A stretch of DNA of 64,000 nt, taken from positions 6,820,001-6,884,000 of the forward strand of contig JAEVHH010000001.1 of the NCBI GenBank assembly GCA_017607445.1, given 5' to 3'. Source of the stretch: Histoplasma ohiense. Taxonomy: Eukaryota; Ascomycota; Eurotiomycetes; Onygenales; Ajellomycetaceae. How positions within the stretch are numbered: position 1 is the first letter of the stretch; the number at the start of each line of letters is the position of its first letter. Both the position numbers and the translations under genes were made by a program. Below the pieces are notes generated by a model, which saw nothing but the letters and a program-made list of their open reading frames with translations, made no database searches and was not told where the DNA came from. Shown piece by piece: positions 1-11,444 of this stretch.

Positions 1-192
1 TTGAAGGTTTAGAGCTACTTCCTGACTCTCTCGACATTCAAGCGGCTATCACGTTTTCTCCTCCTCCGTCTTCCTCTCCCCCCTCCCCCACCACTCAATT
101 CCATACGGTCTTTAAATTCGATTCTCTATCCCAAACGGCTGGCGTAAACACCTATGCTCCTTTGACAGGACAACCTGGCCCATTACCTCAGG
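1..192. promoter_or_regulatory. 5' leader of the first gene
   Basis: Noncoding DNA directly upstream of the first start codon, with a C/T-rich stretch at about 57-95. Pyrimidine-rich tracts are common just upstream of fungal start sites, so this is probably promoter and 5' UTR. No specific binding site was recognised. Confidence 0.35.
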
Positions 193-1557
193 ATGTCGCT
201 TCGATGGCATAAAATCATCCTCATCTCAACTTCTTTATCATTGCTGGCACTGACACTAGCAATACCATTTACTCCTCAAGGCGCATTCGACATTGTGCAG
301 CGCGACGGGGGATCATGTCCCCTTGAACACTACTCACCTTGCGATGATCCTCAAGCTCCAGCCAACTTCTGCTGCCCACCAGGCACAGTATGCATTACTC
401 TGAACCTGGCGGCCTACATGGTATGTTGCCCGGTGGGCCACAACTGCTATAACATGACGCAAGCTTCATGTGATCCTAACGATTACGATCCTGAACGCTC
501 TCCCCGTTCCACTGCAAAATCGAGGAGACCTGATATGGGAATACCGAAATGTGGAGATCGGTGTTGTATTCCTGGCGCTAGATGTAAATCAGACGATGTG
601 GGAAATTTGTATTGCCAGGTTTCGTTCCCGAACCTAGCATATCCGCCATTTCCAGAGGGCAAGGGTCGTATTCCCCCTGCACTCCAACTCCCATCGACAG
701 TATCAAAATCAGAACAGGTCTCCCAGACCCAGACGAGCTCGACCTCTCAGTCTACTTCAATTACAACCGAACCCCCAAATATAATCCCAATTTCAGATCT
801 TCCATCAATAGGCCAACAACCTACATCAACATCTTCAGCCATTCACAATGTCAACCACTCAGAGCCTCTATCATCCTCACCGGAAGGATCCAAATTCCCA
901 CCCCTCGCAATCGTTGTCGGCCTTATTCCTGGTCTTGTAGCCGGGATTATCCTCGCGCTGATAATCATTCATTTCTATAGACGGCGCCAAGAAAAACGTT
1001 TCATTCCGTCACCCATGTCGAAATTCAGCCATTTCCGTGAAAAGTCATGCGAGAAGGGTGTAGTCTCCATCTCTGACCCCATCCCTTCCACAGCACAGGA
1101 CTCCGTCCGGACAGATTTCCTCCGCCGCCAAGCCGCCGGCCTCGCGAAAGAAGAGGACGGTAATACTAAATCGAAGTTTCGCCGGACTAGTGCGCGGGTG
1201 AAGAGTTTTTTTGGGCCAAGGCCTACAGCAGATGATATTGCGACCATGCCTATGTCGACTACGGCGCTTAACGACCGAGAAACAGGGGCGAATGGTGTTG
1301 GTGGCGTCGGCAGTGGTGATGGACGAGGAATGGGGCGCGAGCCAAGTACAGAGAGTATAAAAGTTTTCAGCCCGGTACACCTACGGCCCGCTCAAATCGG
1401 GGATCCGTATCCTCCCGCTGGCAACGGCAGACCACAAACTACATTCTCCGAAATGATAGAACGAGTTGGGTTCCAGAGCAAGAACGGTAGTCCGTATTTT
1501 TCGGTCACAGCGACGCCGCCTCTCCCGCAACTAATAACGCCGCAACGCAGGGTATAG
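193..1557 (+). CDS. Cysteine-rich single-pass membrane protein
   Basis: Intronless, 454 aa. A hydrophobic signal peptide spans about residues 7-24. The ectodomain at about 42-142 holds many cysteines, including three CC pairs (motifs like CCPPGTVC and CCPVGHNC). A Ser/Thr/Gln-rich stalk follows (about 165-230), then one strong membrane segment (about 236-262, starting FPPLAIVVGL) with a basic stop-transfer RRRQEKR. The cytoplasmic tail of about 190 residues is basic and Ser/Gly-rich. The layout resembles fungal surface sensors of the WSC/MID2 type, but I see no clear WSC domain, so sensor function is only inferred. It probably sits in the plasma membrane with the Cys-rich part outside. No function can be assigned from sequence alone. 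Confidence 0.8.
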   Translation: MSLRWHKIILISTSLSLLALTLAIPFTPQGAFDIVQRDGGSCPLEHYSPCDDPQAPANFCCPPGTVCITLNLAAYMVCCPVGHNCYNMTQASCDPNDYDPERSPRSTAKSRRPDMGIPKCGDRCCIPGARCKSDDVGNLYCQVSFPNLAYPPFPEGKGRIPPALQLPSTVSKSEQVSQTQTSSTSQSTSITTEPPNIIPISDLPSIGQQPTSTSSAIHNVNHSEPLSSSPEGSKFPPLAIVVGLIPGLVAGIILALIIIHFYRRRQEKRFIPSPMSKFSHFREKSCEKGVVSISDPIPSTAQDSVRTDFLRRQAAGLAKEEDGNTKSKFRRTSARVKSFFGPRPTADDIATMPMSTTALNDRETGANGVGGVGSGDGRGMGREPSTESIKVFSPVHLRPAQIGDPYPPAGNGRPQTTFSEMIERVGFQSKNGSPYFSVTATPPLPQLITPQRRV

Positions 1558-3890
1558 ATATTTGGATTTGGCTCATTGCCCGCCATCGTTGTCTCCGCCA
1601 AGTTGCGCCATTGGGACAAAGGATGAGCAAAGGACTTGAGGCCGAAGGATAAAAGACGAAGCAGGCGTAACAAGCTAATAATAGTATGATATTAAACACG
1701 GTATTTGCCGACAAAGCTTGAAGGACGGTAGAAGAAGTGAAAATGGAACAGGGCTATAGATAAGGTGTTTTTGGTTTGTAAGTACAATCTAATTTGTAAC
1801 TTAAGCGAGGAGCAGGATTACAGGTTTTGTGAAGGACATAACTCCTGACTTTCCTTTTGGGGTTTTCATGGTTCCTCGGTGTTTATAGGTTTTCTCTCTC
1901 TTGGTTTTTTTTATTGCTCCTCACCTATTGTTGAGTTTGGTCGTTGTAATTATACGCCACATAGACCGCAGTGTTAGTATCAAACCTCATATACCCGTCC
2001 GAATCTTTAGCATATTTTGTTCTTGCTTCATACAATCGATCCTAATTAGACAAACCAACAAGGCCTTGTACCTTCTCAATCCCCTTGTATCCGTTTGCCT
2101 GTTTGTAGCTATTTATATCTAAAGCTTCCAAGTTTCCAAACATCGCTTCTCCTCCCTTCTCTCTTGTATCGCATCATTTACGCTCATCACTTTGGACCCC
2201 TATTGCATCTGTTGATATCGTTACAACCTCATAACTCAGTTTCTGTCTCCAAAGGATTCTTCTTTGGTTGCTCCGTTGTCCTGTTGGCTTTCTAGTCTGA
2301 ACTGGTCCCTCAAGATTTTTAATAAATATGAAAGAAGAAAGAAAAAAGAAAGGTTGGGAAAGCAATCCAACAATCTAATTAGATCTTCGAACCCGCACCC
2401 AATGATTCCAGCCCACCCCTCCATTCTTTGTCTACCATTGCATCAAGCGCACAATAGCTTCAAAGCCATCCATAACTGCGAAGCGAAGAGACATTCTTGA
2501 AAACTGTCTGGAAATTATCAGCCTGTTGATACTGTAAACTTGGACTGAGAAACCACCTCTGCGCCCGCCTTCATCCCCATGCTTAATTTCTATGTTATGC
2601 TATGCTCCAGGGCACCTCTCTCCCCCCAAAACCGAGTGAGTGAGGCCCCCAAGAATGAAAGCTCAAAGAAAGTAAAAGCTACTCTCCTATATCTTTGTTG
2701 AACCCTTTGGTTGTGGCCCGGGACCCAACTCCCAACCCAAAATGAAACATAAAACAGATAGATAGAGTAGACAACAAAATCATTTCTACCTACGGCGCCC
2801 AGGCACCCCTAAACCTGGTTTAAAAAAACGTAAGAGATTTTTTTTTTTTTTTTTTTTGGAAGTCCATAACCATATCTATCCGTTATCCATCACTCCACCC
2901 ACGCCATCTATTCCTCCAAACAACTCCCCCCTCCCCCGAATTTCGCCCGGAAGAAAGAACTCGAACCTTCCCCCCAGTCAAGAATACTATACTACTATAG
3001 CAAACCAACTACGATAAATACCATATAAAATAACTCGAATTAAGATGAAAAAAGCGCCAATCTCACCCCGGCCGCAACCACCTCAGGTTTGACAAAACGC
3101 CCGTTGCTGCACGAAATGTGGCGGTTCAATTCAACGTAAATTTCTTCCCCCCTCCCGCATCCCCCGCCCGCGCACGCCACAGCATTCCCCCCCCCCCCCC
3201 ACCGCCGCGCAAGATCACCAGGGCTTTTTGGGTGGGGGTGGGAGGCGTTGCTTGAGCTAGACAAAGAGGGTAGAAGTGGAAGGTAGAAGTGGAGGGTAGA
3301 AGTGGAGGGTAGAAGTGAAGAGGATGGCGGATAGCTTTTTTACTTTTCCTAGCGGAATGGGTGAGGTTGGCGCTGCCGCGATGAGGGATTGTCAGTTGTT
3401 GCTATTGGGGGCGGAAAGGGGTGGAATAGCCGAGGACTGAACTGCCGCTGGCTGGTTTATGTTGGGTTTTGGGGGTATGAAGGTGAGATGTTGGGTTTGA
3501 GAATTGGGGTTGGGGTTGATGATGTTGGGTTGGTTGATGAGCAGGGAAGGGAAGGGAAGGGAAGGAGGAAAGGGAGAGTTTGAAGTGGTTGGTGGGATTG
3601 GCAATTTAGGAATACTTTAGGTGGGGGATATAAATTCTACTTTTGGGTCTTTGTAATTAGCATATAGAAAGCGAGAGAAGAGGGAACGCAAATTGGAGGG
3701 GTTAAATCAAGTCAGTCCCTGCGATTTGAGCTTCATATATCCAAGTTTGTGTGTTCGATTGTTTGCGATGCATGTCCGACGACCACGATGTAATAAGCCA
3801 TCAGAAATGAACAAATGGTTAAAATACACATAAATGCAGAGAGAAACGAGGAAAAATGGGAGAAAAGAAAAATGGAAAGCTAGAAAAGAT
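1558..3890. other. Intergenic region, 2.3 kb, low complexity
   Basis: Between the 3' end of the membrane protein gene and the 3' end of the PIG-S gene. It holds a T20 run at 2838-2857, a C14 run at 3187-3200, a 13-bp tandem repeat at 3268-3318 and GGGAA repeats near 3544-3563. Open frames here are short and of biased composition. No gene recognised. Confidence 0.6.
3268..3318. repeat. 13-bp tandem repeat, four copies
   Basis: Four consecutive copies of GGGTAGAAGTGGA with one or two changes. It is a minisatellite in intergenic DNA with no coding potential seen. Confidence 0.85.
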
Positions 3891-5789
3891 CTACCTAATC
3901 CTGGGCTGCCTCATCGCCAGAATTATTCTTCTCCCTTCTCTTATCAGGGCCATGACGAGCGGCACCCCAATTGGGCCCAGAAGCGGCAAGTACACAGCAA
4001 CTTTATGTTCATCCGGGAAATACAACTGCCCAACCATGCTTTTTTCAAAAAAGCTACGCTCCGCCTCGTTCTCCGCAACGCGCGCGCTCGCTAACGCCTG
4101 TTTGAATCGGCCCTCACGCAACAGCTCACATGTAGCCGAGAGATGAGAAAGCGTGGTCGAGACGGAGTTCGCCACGCTGAGCGGGATGGGGATTGAAGCA
4201 AGAGAGCGGACAAGGCGGGCGAGGGATCCCATGGTTGAGGATGCAGAAAGGAGGAGGGAGGCAGTGTGGATGCGAACTAAGGCTTGGAGGCGGAGAGGGA
4301 GGGATGCTGGGGAGGAAGGGGTGCCAAGGAGTGTGAGGAGTTGATGGGAGAATGTAGATAAAGGATTGCGGAGAGAGTCTTTAGATAGATGGGGTAAGTT
4401 AGATTTGGGATTCAGCGAAGGGTCAAGAGGGGGGTTGAGGATGACCACTCCGCCCCATTGAGGGATGAGCCAGCTGGTGGCACTATTTTCTTTAATCATG
4501 AGAGGAGATTGGCTTGCTGAAGGGATGTAGAGGATGAAATTTATCGTTGGGCCTTTGCGGATACTGGGGCTTAGAGGCCATTCCGCAGCATTGATGAATG
4601 AGCCTAGCTCTTCTTTCTTCAATGTCCAGGCGTTCTGAGATTCATCGAATTCTGGTTGCGCCGCAGTTGGGGCGAAGTGTGCGTACACCTGCACCTGTGT
4701 GTCGATGGAGAAGTTGCTAATGGGCGAAAATGTTCCTAGTAGCGGTAGAAGGTATTCTTGTAACGCTGGTTCGATGTCCCATGAGGATGGCAGTGGTCCT
4801 GGCGTGAAGAGCGAGAAGCTTAAATGGTACGTTTCAGCATATTTAAAAGAACGCGTGGTGCGACGAGCAATTGACTCCGCTAATTGGGGGGCCACGGATT
4901 TTATAGCTGCCATTCCTTGCTCTCTATTGTTCATAGAAGGGGCCTGACCTCCTGGAATCGAGGGTTGAGGCGACGGACCAAACGTGTTGCTGCTTGACAG
5001 GATATATGCAATTGTCGCTTTCTCCTCATTGAACAGTTTCTGAACCTCTGCGGCAATAAATGTAGCGAGAAGTGAATTGAGTGTCGAAGTAGACGGTGAC
5101 TGATTGACTGGATAAAATATTTCCAGTTGTTCAGAATACGGATGTAGTTCTGAACTGGGTACAACTACATCCTCCTGTGGGAGCAACCTGACATTCAGCG
5201 CTGCATTTTTTTTCTCCTCAGTGTCTGGTTCTGCTGTTGGTATAATCTGCGGTGGCTCTCCTGAGCTCTGCGACGTTTCTACCAAGCGAAGCCTGAGGTG
5301 ATGTGCGGAGAAATCATTCAGATCGTCGAGAGCATGTTGGGTGGTGCGAATAAGGTGTTCAGCATCTGGGGTGTTCATTGACGGAGCATGTACGAGAATC
5401 TGTAAGGGGAAGACCGGTCGACATGCCTATTTTGTAAGAGGCATCAGACTCGTGTTCTAAACGCCGCTACATATATGTATATCGCTGTCCCTTAAAAGGC
5501 GTGCGCGCTTGAAGCCTACCTTGCCATCTGCCCAATCCTTCATCACATCCAACGGAAGTCTCGCCCTGTAAATGGACGTAGTCCTCCACCACATGGGAAG
5601 GCCCAGAAATATTATAATGGCCCAAAATGCAGATATCACCAGTGTTCTCGTCCTAATATCCTCCGGCTTCTCGGGCGGGAGGGTCCGCTTCGCGCTGATC
5701 TTCATGGCTGGTTGATCTGTCATTCGCGTAGCGTTTGTTTTTGCGTCGGTAGAGGAGGCCTCCGTCTTGCCTCCTTTTTTATTCCGCAT
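3891..5789 (-). CDS. GPI17: GPI transamidase subunit PIG-S (Gpi17-like)
   Basis: Subunit of the ER GPI-transamidase complex, which attaches GPI anchors to secretory proteins. Two exons: 5789-5520 and 5426-3891, with a 93-bp phase-0 intron (GT at 5519, AG at 5427). The join reads ADGK then ACRPVFPLQILVHAP, matching the family. The N-terminal membrane segment (TLVISAFWAIIIFLGLPMWW) is followed by the characteristic TTSIYRARLP. A large luminal domain follows, and a C-terminal hydrophobic segment (VYLPLLGPIGVPLVMALI) ends in a basic tail. About 601 aa from this start, near the family size. An in-frame ATG at 5945 would add 52 residues; I chose 5789 because the extension looks unlike PIG-S, but this is not certain. 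Confidence 0.9.
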
Positions 5790-6317
5790 TGTCAGGTCAT
5801 GGTCCACGAGAATCGGGCGCGGAGCTGGCCGTGTTGAATTTGGCGTGTTGAAGATGCGGAGTTGTGAAGGAGAAGCGGCTTGAAGCTTGGTCCTCTGTGA
5901 TTGGGTGAGCCAACATCGATGAACAACCATAAATCGAGAAAGCAAATATTAACCAACCATGAACTGAATAACTAACTAACTACAGTAATTACTCTGAATA
6001 TTAGCTTCACACGCGCTAGACTAGAGAGCAGATATAAAACGCATTGCGCGCAGATTGCTTTAATACGGGCCAGCGAGTAGAAGCATTGTAGGCTCCATGT
6101 TCGAATGAACAATGATATAAAGGAGCCATACAGATAGCGAGTTTACGATAAACAAGTTAAGATTTCCTGCACTAGATATCTCGGCATTGGAGCGTGTATC
6201 ACATCATTCAGAATATGCCAAAAACGCCTGTACCTTTATCAAGAGAAGCAAAATAACCAACCGGACCGATTACACCAGAAATGCTAGATGAGGATACAAG
6301 ATCAGCAAGCGCAAGAC
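5790..6317. other. Intergenic, PIG-S promoter side
   Basis: About 530 bp between the PIG-S start and the stop of the THOC5-like gene; both lie on the minus strand. The first 156 bp could be coding if the upstream PIG-S ATG is used. No other feature seen. Confidence 0.4.
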
Positions 6318-7202
6318 TCAGTATTCCTTTTCGAAAATCTTTTGAATCGGTTTTGCAGCCTGTTAAAGGAAGGAATGGTTAGTTTAATCTCATCATGGAT
6401 ATGAAGATTGACGGAAGATAAAATCCCGCCTCATCACTATTTCCAGAAAATATTGGAAACGGGATCTGGCCGGTGAATATGGAATAACTCACGTCAATAA
6501 ACCTCTCAAGGTCCTGGTCCAGGTTAGCCAAGTCATCTTTCCGCTTTTTGTTTTCTGCAATCAAGGCCTGCTTTCGCTTCAGAAGCTCTTGTCGGGCCTG
6601 CTCTAGTTTCTCGCGTTCTGCATGTTCGTGGTTTATGCGTGCAATCATGAGTTGGTTGGGATCGGCTTCTGCCAGCTCCGGATGAATAACTAGGAATTCC
6701 TCAACGGGTATTAAGGGAAGAGAGAGGTATTTGTGACTGTTAATTGGGTATTAGTTAGAGTGGGAAGAGTTGCAAAAGAGATTCCGAAAAAAAAAAGGTC
6801 AAGCATGGAGGACAAACAATACGTATATCAAAAAAATATGGAAAATACGTACTCGTAAGATTCGCATGCCGCAATCTCCCCATTTAAATGCCTTTGTTCA
6901 TAGTATAAATTCTGAAGGTGGAGGTGTAGCCTATCGATCTCTTGCCGCGCCTCCGCAGTGGCCTGTTTGGTGGCTCTAACACTCAGGATGGAATCGCGAT
7001 TGAGTCCTCGAAGCTGTGATAGGAGTGAAAACACCAGCTTCTGTTGTTTTGATACGGATAAGATGAAATCCTGCGACGGAGTGGAGGGTAAGGTGGAAGG
7101 GTCAAGCATGGCGAGCAGGTTTTGGCATTGGGATAGTGTTTCAGCACTGGTCTGGAGGACGGGAAGAAGAGAAGGATCTGTGATGATTTCGCTAACCGGC
7201 AT
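6318..7202 (-). CDS. THO complex subunit THOC5-like protein
   Basis: Probable THO/TREX component (Fms-interacting protein family), acting in the nucleus in transcription-coupled mRNP assembly and mRNA export. Three exons: 7202-6853, 6736-6493 and 6359-6318; phases agree and give 211 aa. The family block appears across the first junction as LQNLYYEQRHLNGEI, then KYLSLPLIPVEEF, then a long charged coiled coil (EHAEREKLEQARQELLKRKQ) ending AAKPIQKIFEKEY. It is much shorter than animal THOC5 and covers only the N-terminal part, as is usual in fungi. The very short last exon (13 codons) is easy to miss, and a predictor may read through into the intron. Confidence 0.82.
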
Positions 7203-9847
7203 TGTGAAAAGTAGTCAGACTTTTATCCGGGAATCCAGTGGAGTTCGCGGATGGCTCATACGTGGAGTTTAGTTGCTGTTCGATGTTGCGGCGTGATCGG
7301 AGAGCGGAACTTGAACAATGGTCTTTTGCGGATTTTCTTGGCAGATTTTTGGTTCACCTCTTGTTATCACTCTTCACTTCTTCCAAGGTACGACACACAC
7401 GATATGATATGATATGACAGTACTCCGGCTATATGAGGATCTAGTATGCTTAAACCTCTATCGACAGATCCTCTCCTTGCTGATCATGCACAAGATTTCT
7501 CAAGGGGTGGACCACCATGCAAGCCCAAACGCAGGCACCATTATTCGTCTCAAGAACCGTGTTGAATGTGATCCACCACCCAATGATCACTATCCAGCAT
7601 ACCTACATAGACTAAACAATCCTTGGAGGCATACAGAGGACGTTATTTGGAGAGGTTTGAGCATTGAATGTCGCTCATCAGAATCTTCGCATAAGAGCGA
7701 CCAACCAACGCATGTAAACACCTTATATTGACCCTGACATTGAGTACATAAATCTCTTTGATTATACGTGTTGTTCACACACAGCAGAAACCAAACAGCG
7801 TTTCCTTCATTTTGGCACAGCAATGCTTCACTGTTGCTAGTTTCAGTTTCCAGTCTCTAGTAATGACAACCTCAGACCACTCTCAGGATTGTAATTGTTC
7901 AAAAACCTTCTCTATCGAGGAAGTATAACTGCATATCCTGGTAGACCAGCTTCACAAACCATTTGAGTAATTGCTAGACTCGATGGAAGCATGAAGTTAC
8001 TAGCAGCGGCATGGAGTGGGGTTTCTTGGCTTTGCTGCAACCGCAACACGGTTTGTGAAACTCTCCATCATGGTCTCTTTGAACTGCGGAAATACTGTAC
8101 ATAGTTCTAACTCCGTGACGTTGCAACCGCTGAGGGGTTGACGAGGGACGGGTTTTATAAGTTCACTGGACCCATGTCCCTGTGTCCATACTACTTTTGG
8201 CGTAGGACTGGTCAATCTCCCGTTGGACCAGTAGCAGAGTGCCATGAATCAATGTGAGGTGTTAAACATTGAAGAGTGGGTGAGAGAGAATTTCAACTTA
8301 TATGCATTAATTGATCCGTTTATTGATTATAAGACTGCGTATTCATCTGCTCACCCCCAGGACCATTTCCCTAAAAACGCAACACTGCAGCATGAAATGA
8401 TATCACTTGAAGCTCTCACACCCTGTTCAAAGTCCTATGCGACAAGGTAATCAGATAGTTAATGCAATTGTGTTGGAAAAGTGGAGGGGAGAGAGGTGCA
8501 GCAGCCATATCAAAGCTGAAAGCCCTGTTTAGCCAGGCATCTGGCTCTACAGCGTTCATAGTGGGGGATATAAAATTTCTACCCTGACAAATAGCAGAAC
8601 TTACTGGAAATACCAATTCTTTTATCGTCATGCAGAGCACCCTTAGAGTAATCACCCATAATATCTATCATGGCGGACATGTTCATTCAAGTTCACTGGA
8701 GAAAGACAATTTACCAAGTTGAAAATTTAAGCCATGAGAGATCTTTCTCCCTCGTCCCCCCTCCATCTCAGGCCATACTTGACCCAATCAACATGTTCTA
8801 TCTTTGCGCGTGGGGATGGCTGACCCGTCACTGAGAGGGAGAGAGAGAGCCCGAGAGAAAATCAGCCTTTCTCTATGAATAGCTGTGTATCCAAATCAAT
8901 GTGACTGGGCGGTTAGAATTGACACATGCAAGGTTATGTGCCTAACTAATGCAGCTGTCGACACCTCAACTCACCCAGAATGCAAAGTGCTGGGGATAAT
9001 TGATATCGACAGAGAAATCCACAGATAGCCGGTTACTTATCGTCGACAGCAACATCAGAGACAGCATGATGTCACTGCAGCCAACCGCTCGTTGCACAGC
9101 GGTTGCTCTGGAAGACGCAGCTATGACGCCCGTGGCAGAAGACTCTCAACATAGCCTGAGACGTTAGGTATAACTCAAACCGACAGGACAATGGGGCTTT
9201 GCGAGAGTTTCCTTTATCGCTCAATCTTCCTTAGTTTTCATAACAAACTCATCAAGATGCTAGGAAGTCAAAGATTGAGTTCTCACCTGAAATCGTTTGG
9301 CTGATCGGGATACTGCCAAGAACTGTGATGCGCCGGCGTTGGCTAGTGCGGCGGCGGTGGTTGTTCTGTTTGCTGCCCAAAAGAGGCCTTTCGCTCCATC
9401 CCCGACAGCTTGCGAGCATGCCTTTTCTTCACCCGCCCGTTTCTTTTTATTCCTAGTTCCGCAACGATTCCCCACCCTATCTCCTCCTTTTGCGGTGTTT
9501 TGTTTCTTCTCTCCTGTTGTTCTGCCCCTATATATCCCCTCTCCGCTCCTCTAATTAATTGCCCGCTATTTATCATTCTTGCTCATCTGTCTCATCCTCT
9601 CACGCTCCCTAGATCAATTTCCCCATCAATTTCTCCTCCGAGTCTATCCTTAATTTTCATTTCATCTGTAGCCTTATTAATATGAGACTGTGATTGCCGC
9701 TCCTCTTGCCATCGTTTTCTTACTCACCGACGTTTACCTATACAAGTCGTATCCCGATACCTAAGAGGAACCTTCAACGTGAACCCCCCTCCAGCCTCGT
9801 CCAACCCGGCACCTCCTAGGATTCATCATCGTCAATCAAGCACAATA
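7203..9847. other. Intergenic region, 2.6 kb
   Basis: Divergent spacer between the THOC5-like gene (minus) and the IZH3-like gene (plus), so it should hold both promoters. A pyrimidine-rich block lies at about 9480-9660 and a zinc-response-like 11-mer at 9770-9780. Scattered short frames show no family resemblance. No gene recognised. Confidence 0.5.
9770..9780. promoter_or_regulatory. Possible zinc-responsive element upstream of IZH3-like gene
   Basis: ACCTTCAACGT matches 10 of 11 positions of the yeast Zap1 element ACCTTNAAGGT. It lies 68 bp upstream of the start codon, so it may be in the 5' UTR. Yeast IZH genes are linked to zinc homeostasis, which makes the match suggestive only. Confidence 0.25.
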
Positions 9848-11444
9848 ATGGCTTGTACAGCCCCTTCCGTGACTTTGGAGTCCTACGCATACCTTGACCC
9901 AACCTCTAATGCTTCCGGTCTGGCAACCCCGGACGAACGGTCCGGTTTCCTACGTAACAGACGGCGACGACACTCCTTTCATACCAATAGGAGACTATCC
10001 TGCGATCATGATGCTGACGCTATATTCTTGCGGGTAAGTTACATGTACACACCCGCCTATAGAAAAGGTGAAAATTCATTTGAGCCGGTGACGTTAATAC
10101 GTTCGTCATTCTTTCGTTGTTTTCTAGGTCGAATTATTCCTCACAGAAATGGAGCGGCGGTTACAATGGCTGGAGGAGTATCGACAATCACATATGACCC
10201 ATATCGACGCAAGACTAAGACGAGGATATGCCACTCTTGTTTCCGTGCGGGATTCCTGCTCCCATGCTTCCGGCGAGCTGATGGGAGGCGGCAAACGAAG
10301 AGCAAAAATCCTGGTAGAGACGCTGGAGGAGCGCTATAAAGAGGCTCTGGCAACGAAGGAAACGCTCGAACAAAAAGCCCAGGCCAGTATGCGTTTGATG
10401 GAGAATTTTCTCGGCGAGCTTGAGGCCGGTGCGCAGGCTGTGCGAGATCGGGGTCTGTATGGAACTTTGGACGACGGATGGCGCGCTGTGGAGCCGGGCC
10501 TCACGCATGCCCGCGAGGTTATGGATGAGAGCGTCGAGCGCGCGCGAGAGGCTCTACAAAAGAGCATCGAACGCGCGATCCAACTAGCCAATGAAAAGCG
10601 GCTAATCCAGTACTCCGACCTTCCACACCCTTGGAGGGTCAACCCGCACATCTTGCAGGGTTATCGTTTCACGACCTCCAAGATCGAATGTGTAACGTCC
10701 GTATTTACATTCTCCAACGAACTCTTCAACATCTGGTCGCACCTGATTGGCCTGCTCATCGTCCTCGCCGTGGCCTTCTACTTCTACCCTTCCAACCCGA
10801 ACTTCTCCCTCAGCACCAAAACTGACATCGCAATTGCTGCCATATTCTTCATTGCCGCCTGCAAGTGCCTCGTCTGCAGTACGCTCTGGCACACAATGAA
10901 CAGCATCGCCTCACAATCGCTGATGGAACGCTTCGCCTGCGTCGATTATACAGGGATATCCCTGCTCGTCGCTGCCTCAATCGTCACTACAGAATACACC
11001 GCCTTCTACTGTGAACCAACGTCCCGATGGATCTACATCATCACGACCTCCACATTGGGTATCGCCGGCGTCATTCTTCCCTGGCACCCTACCTTCAACC
11101 GTGCGGACATGGCATGGGCGCGCGTTGCGTTCTACGTGACCCTCGCAGCCACAGGCTTCGCCCCCATCGCCCAACTAAGCCTAACAAGAAGCCTGGGATG
11201 GTGCTTGTACTTCTACGCACCACTACTGAAAAGTCTCGGCGTCTACTTGTTGGGTGCAATGATATATGCGATGCAGATCCCCGAACGCTGGCTCCCTGGC
11301 TTCTTCGATTACCTCGGTGGCAGCCATAATATATGGCACGTTGCCGTGCTTGGGGGAATCCTGTTCCACTACGGGGCCATGCAGGATCTTTTCACTGGTG
11401 CATTCGTCCGTGCTGAGGGTGAATGCCCGTCTCTGACGATGTAG
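9848..11444 (+). CDS. PAQR/hemolysin-III family membrane protein, IZH3-like
   Basis: Seven-pass membrane protein of the ADIPOR/IZH family; fungal members affect zinc and sterol homeostasis. Two exons, 9848-10033 and 10128-11444 (phase 0), giving 500 aa. The N-terminal extension of about 220 residues, largely helical and charged, is typical of IZH3 rather than IZH1/2. The core begins near residue 231 with WRVNPHILQGYR and TFSNELFNIWSH. The family metal-binding features are visible: S-x3-H in CSTLWH (about residue 312), the Asp in FACVDYTG, and H-x3-H in HNIWH near the C-terminus. Family members may have hydrolase (ceramidase-like) activity; that is not shown here. The GTG-initiated upstream extension of the frame was rejected in favour of the ATG at 9848. 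Confidence 0.92.
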
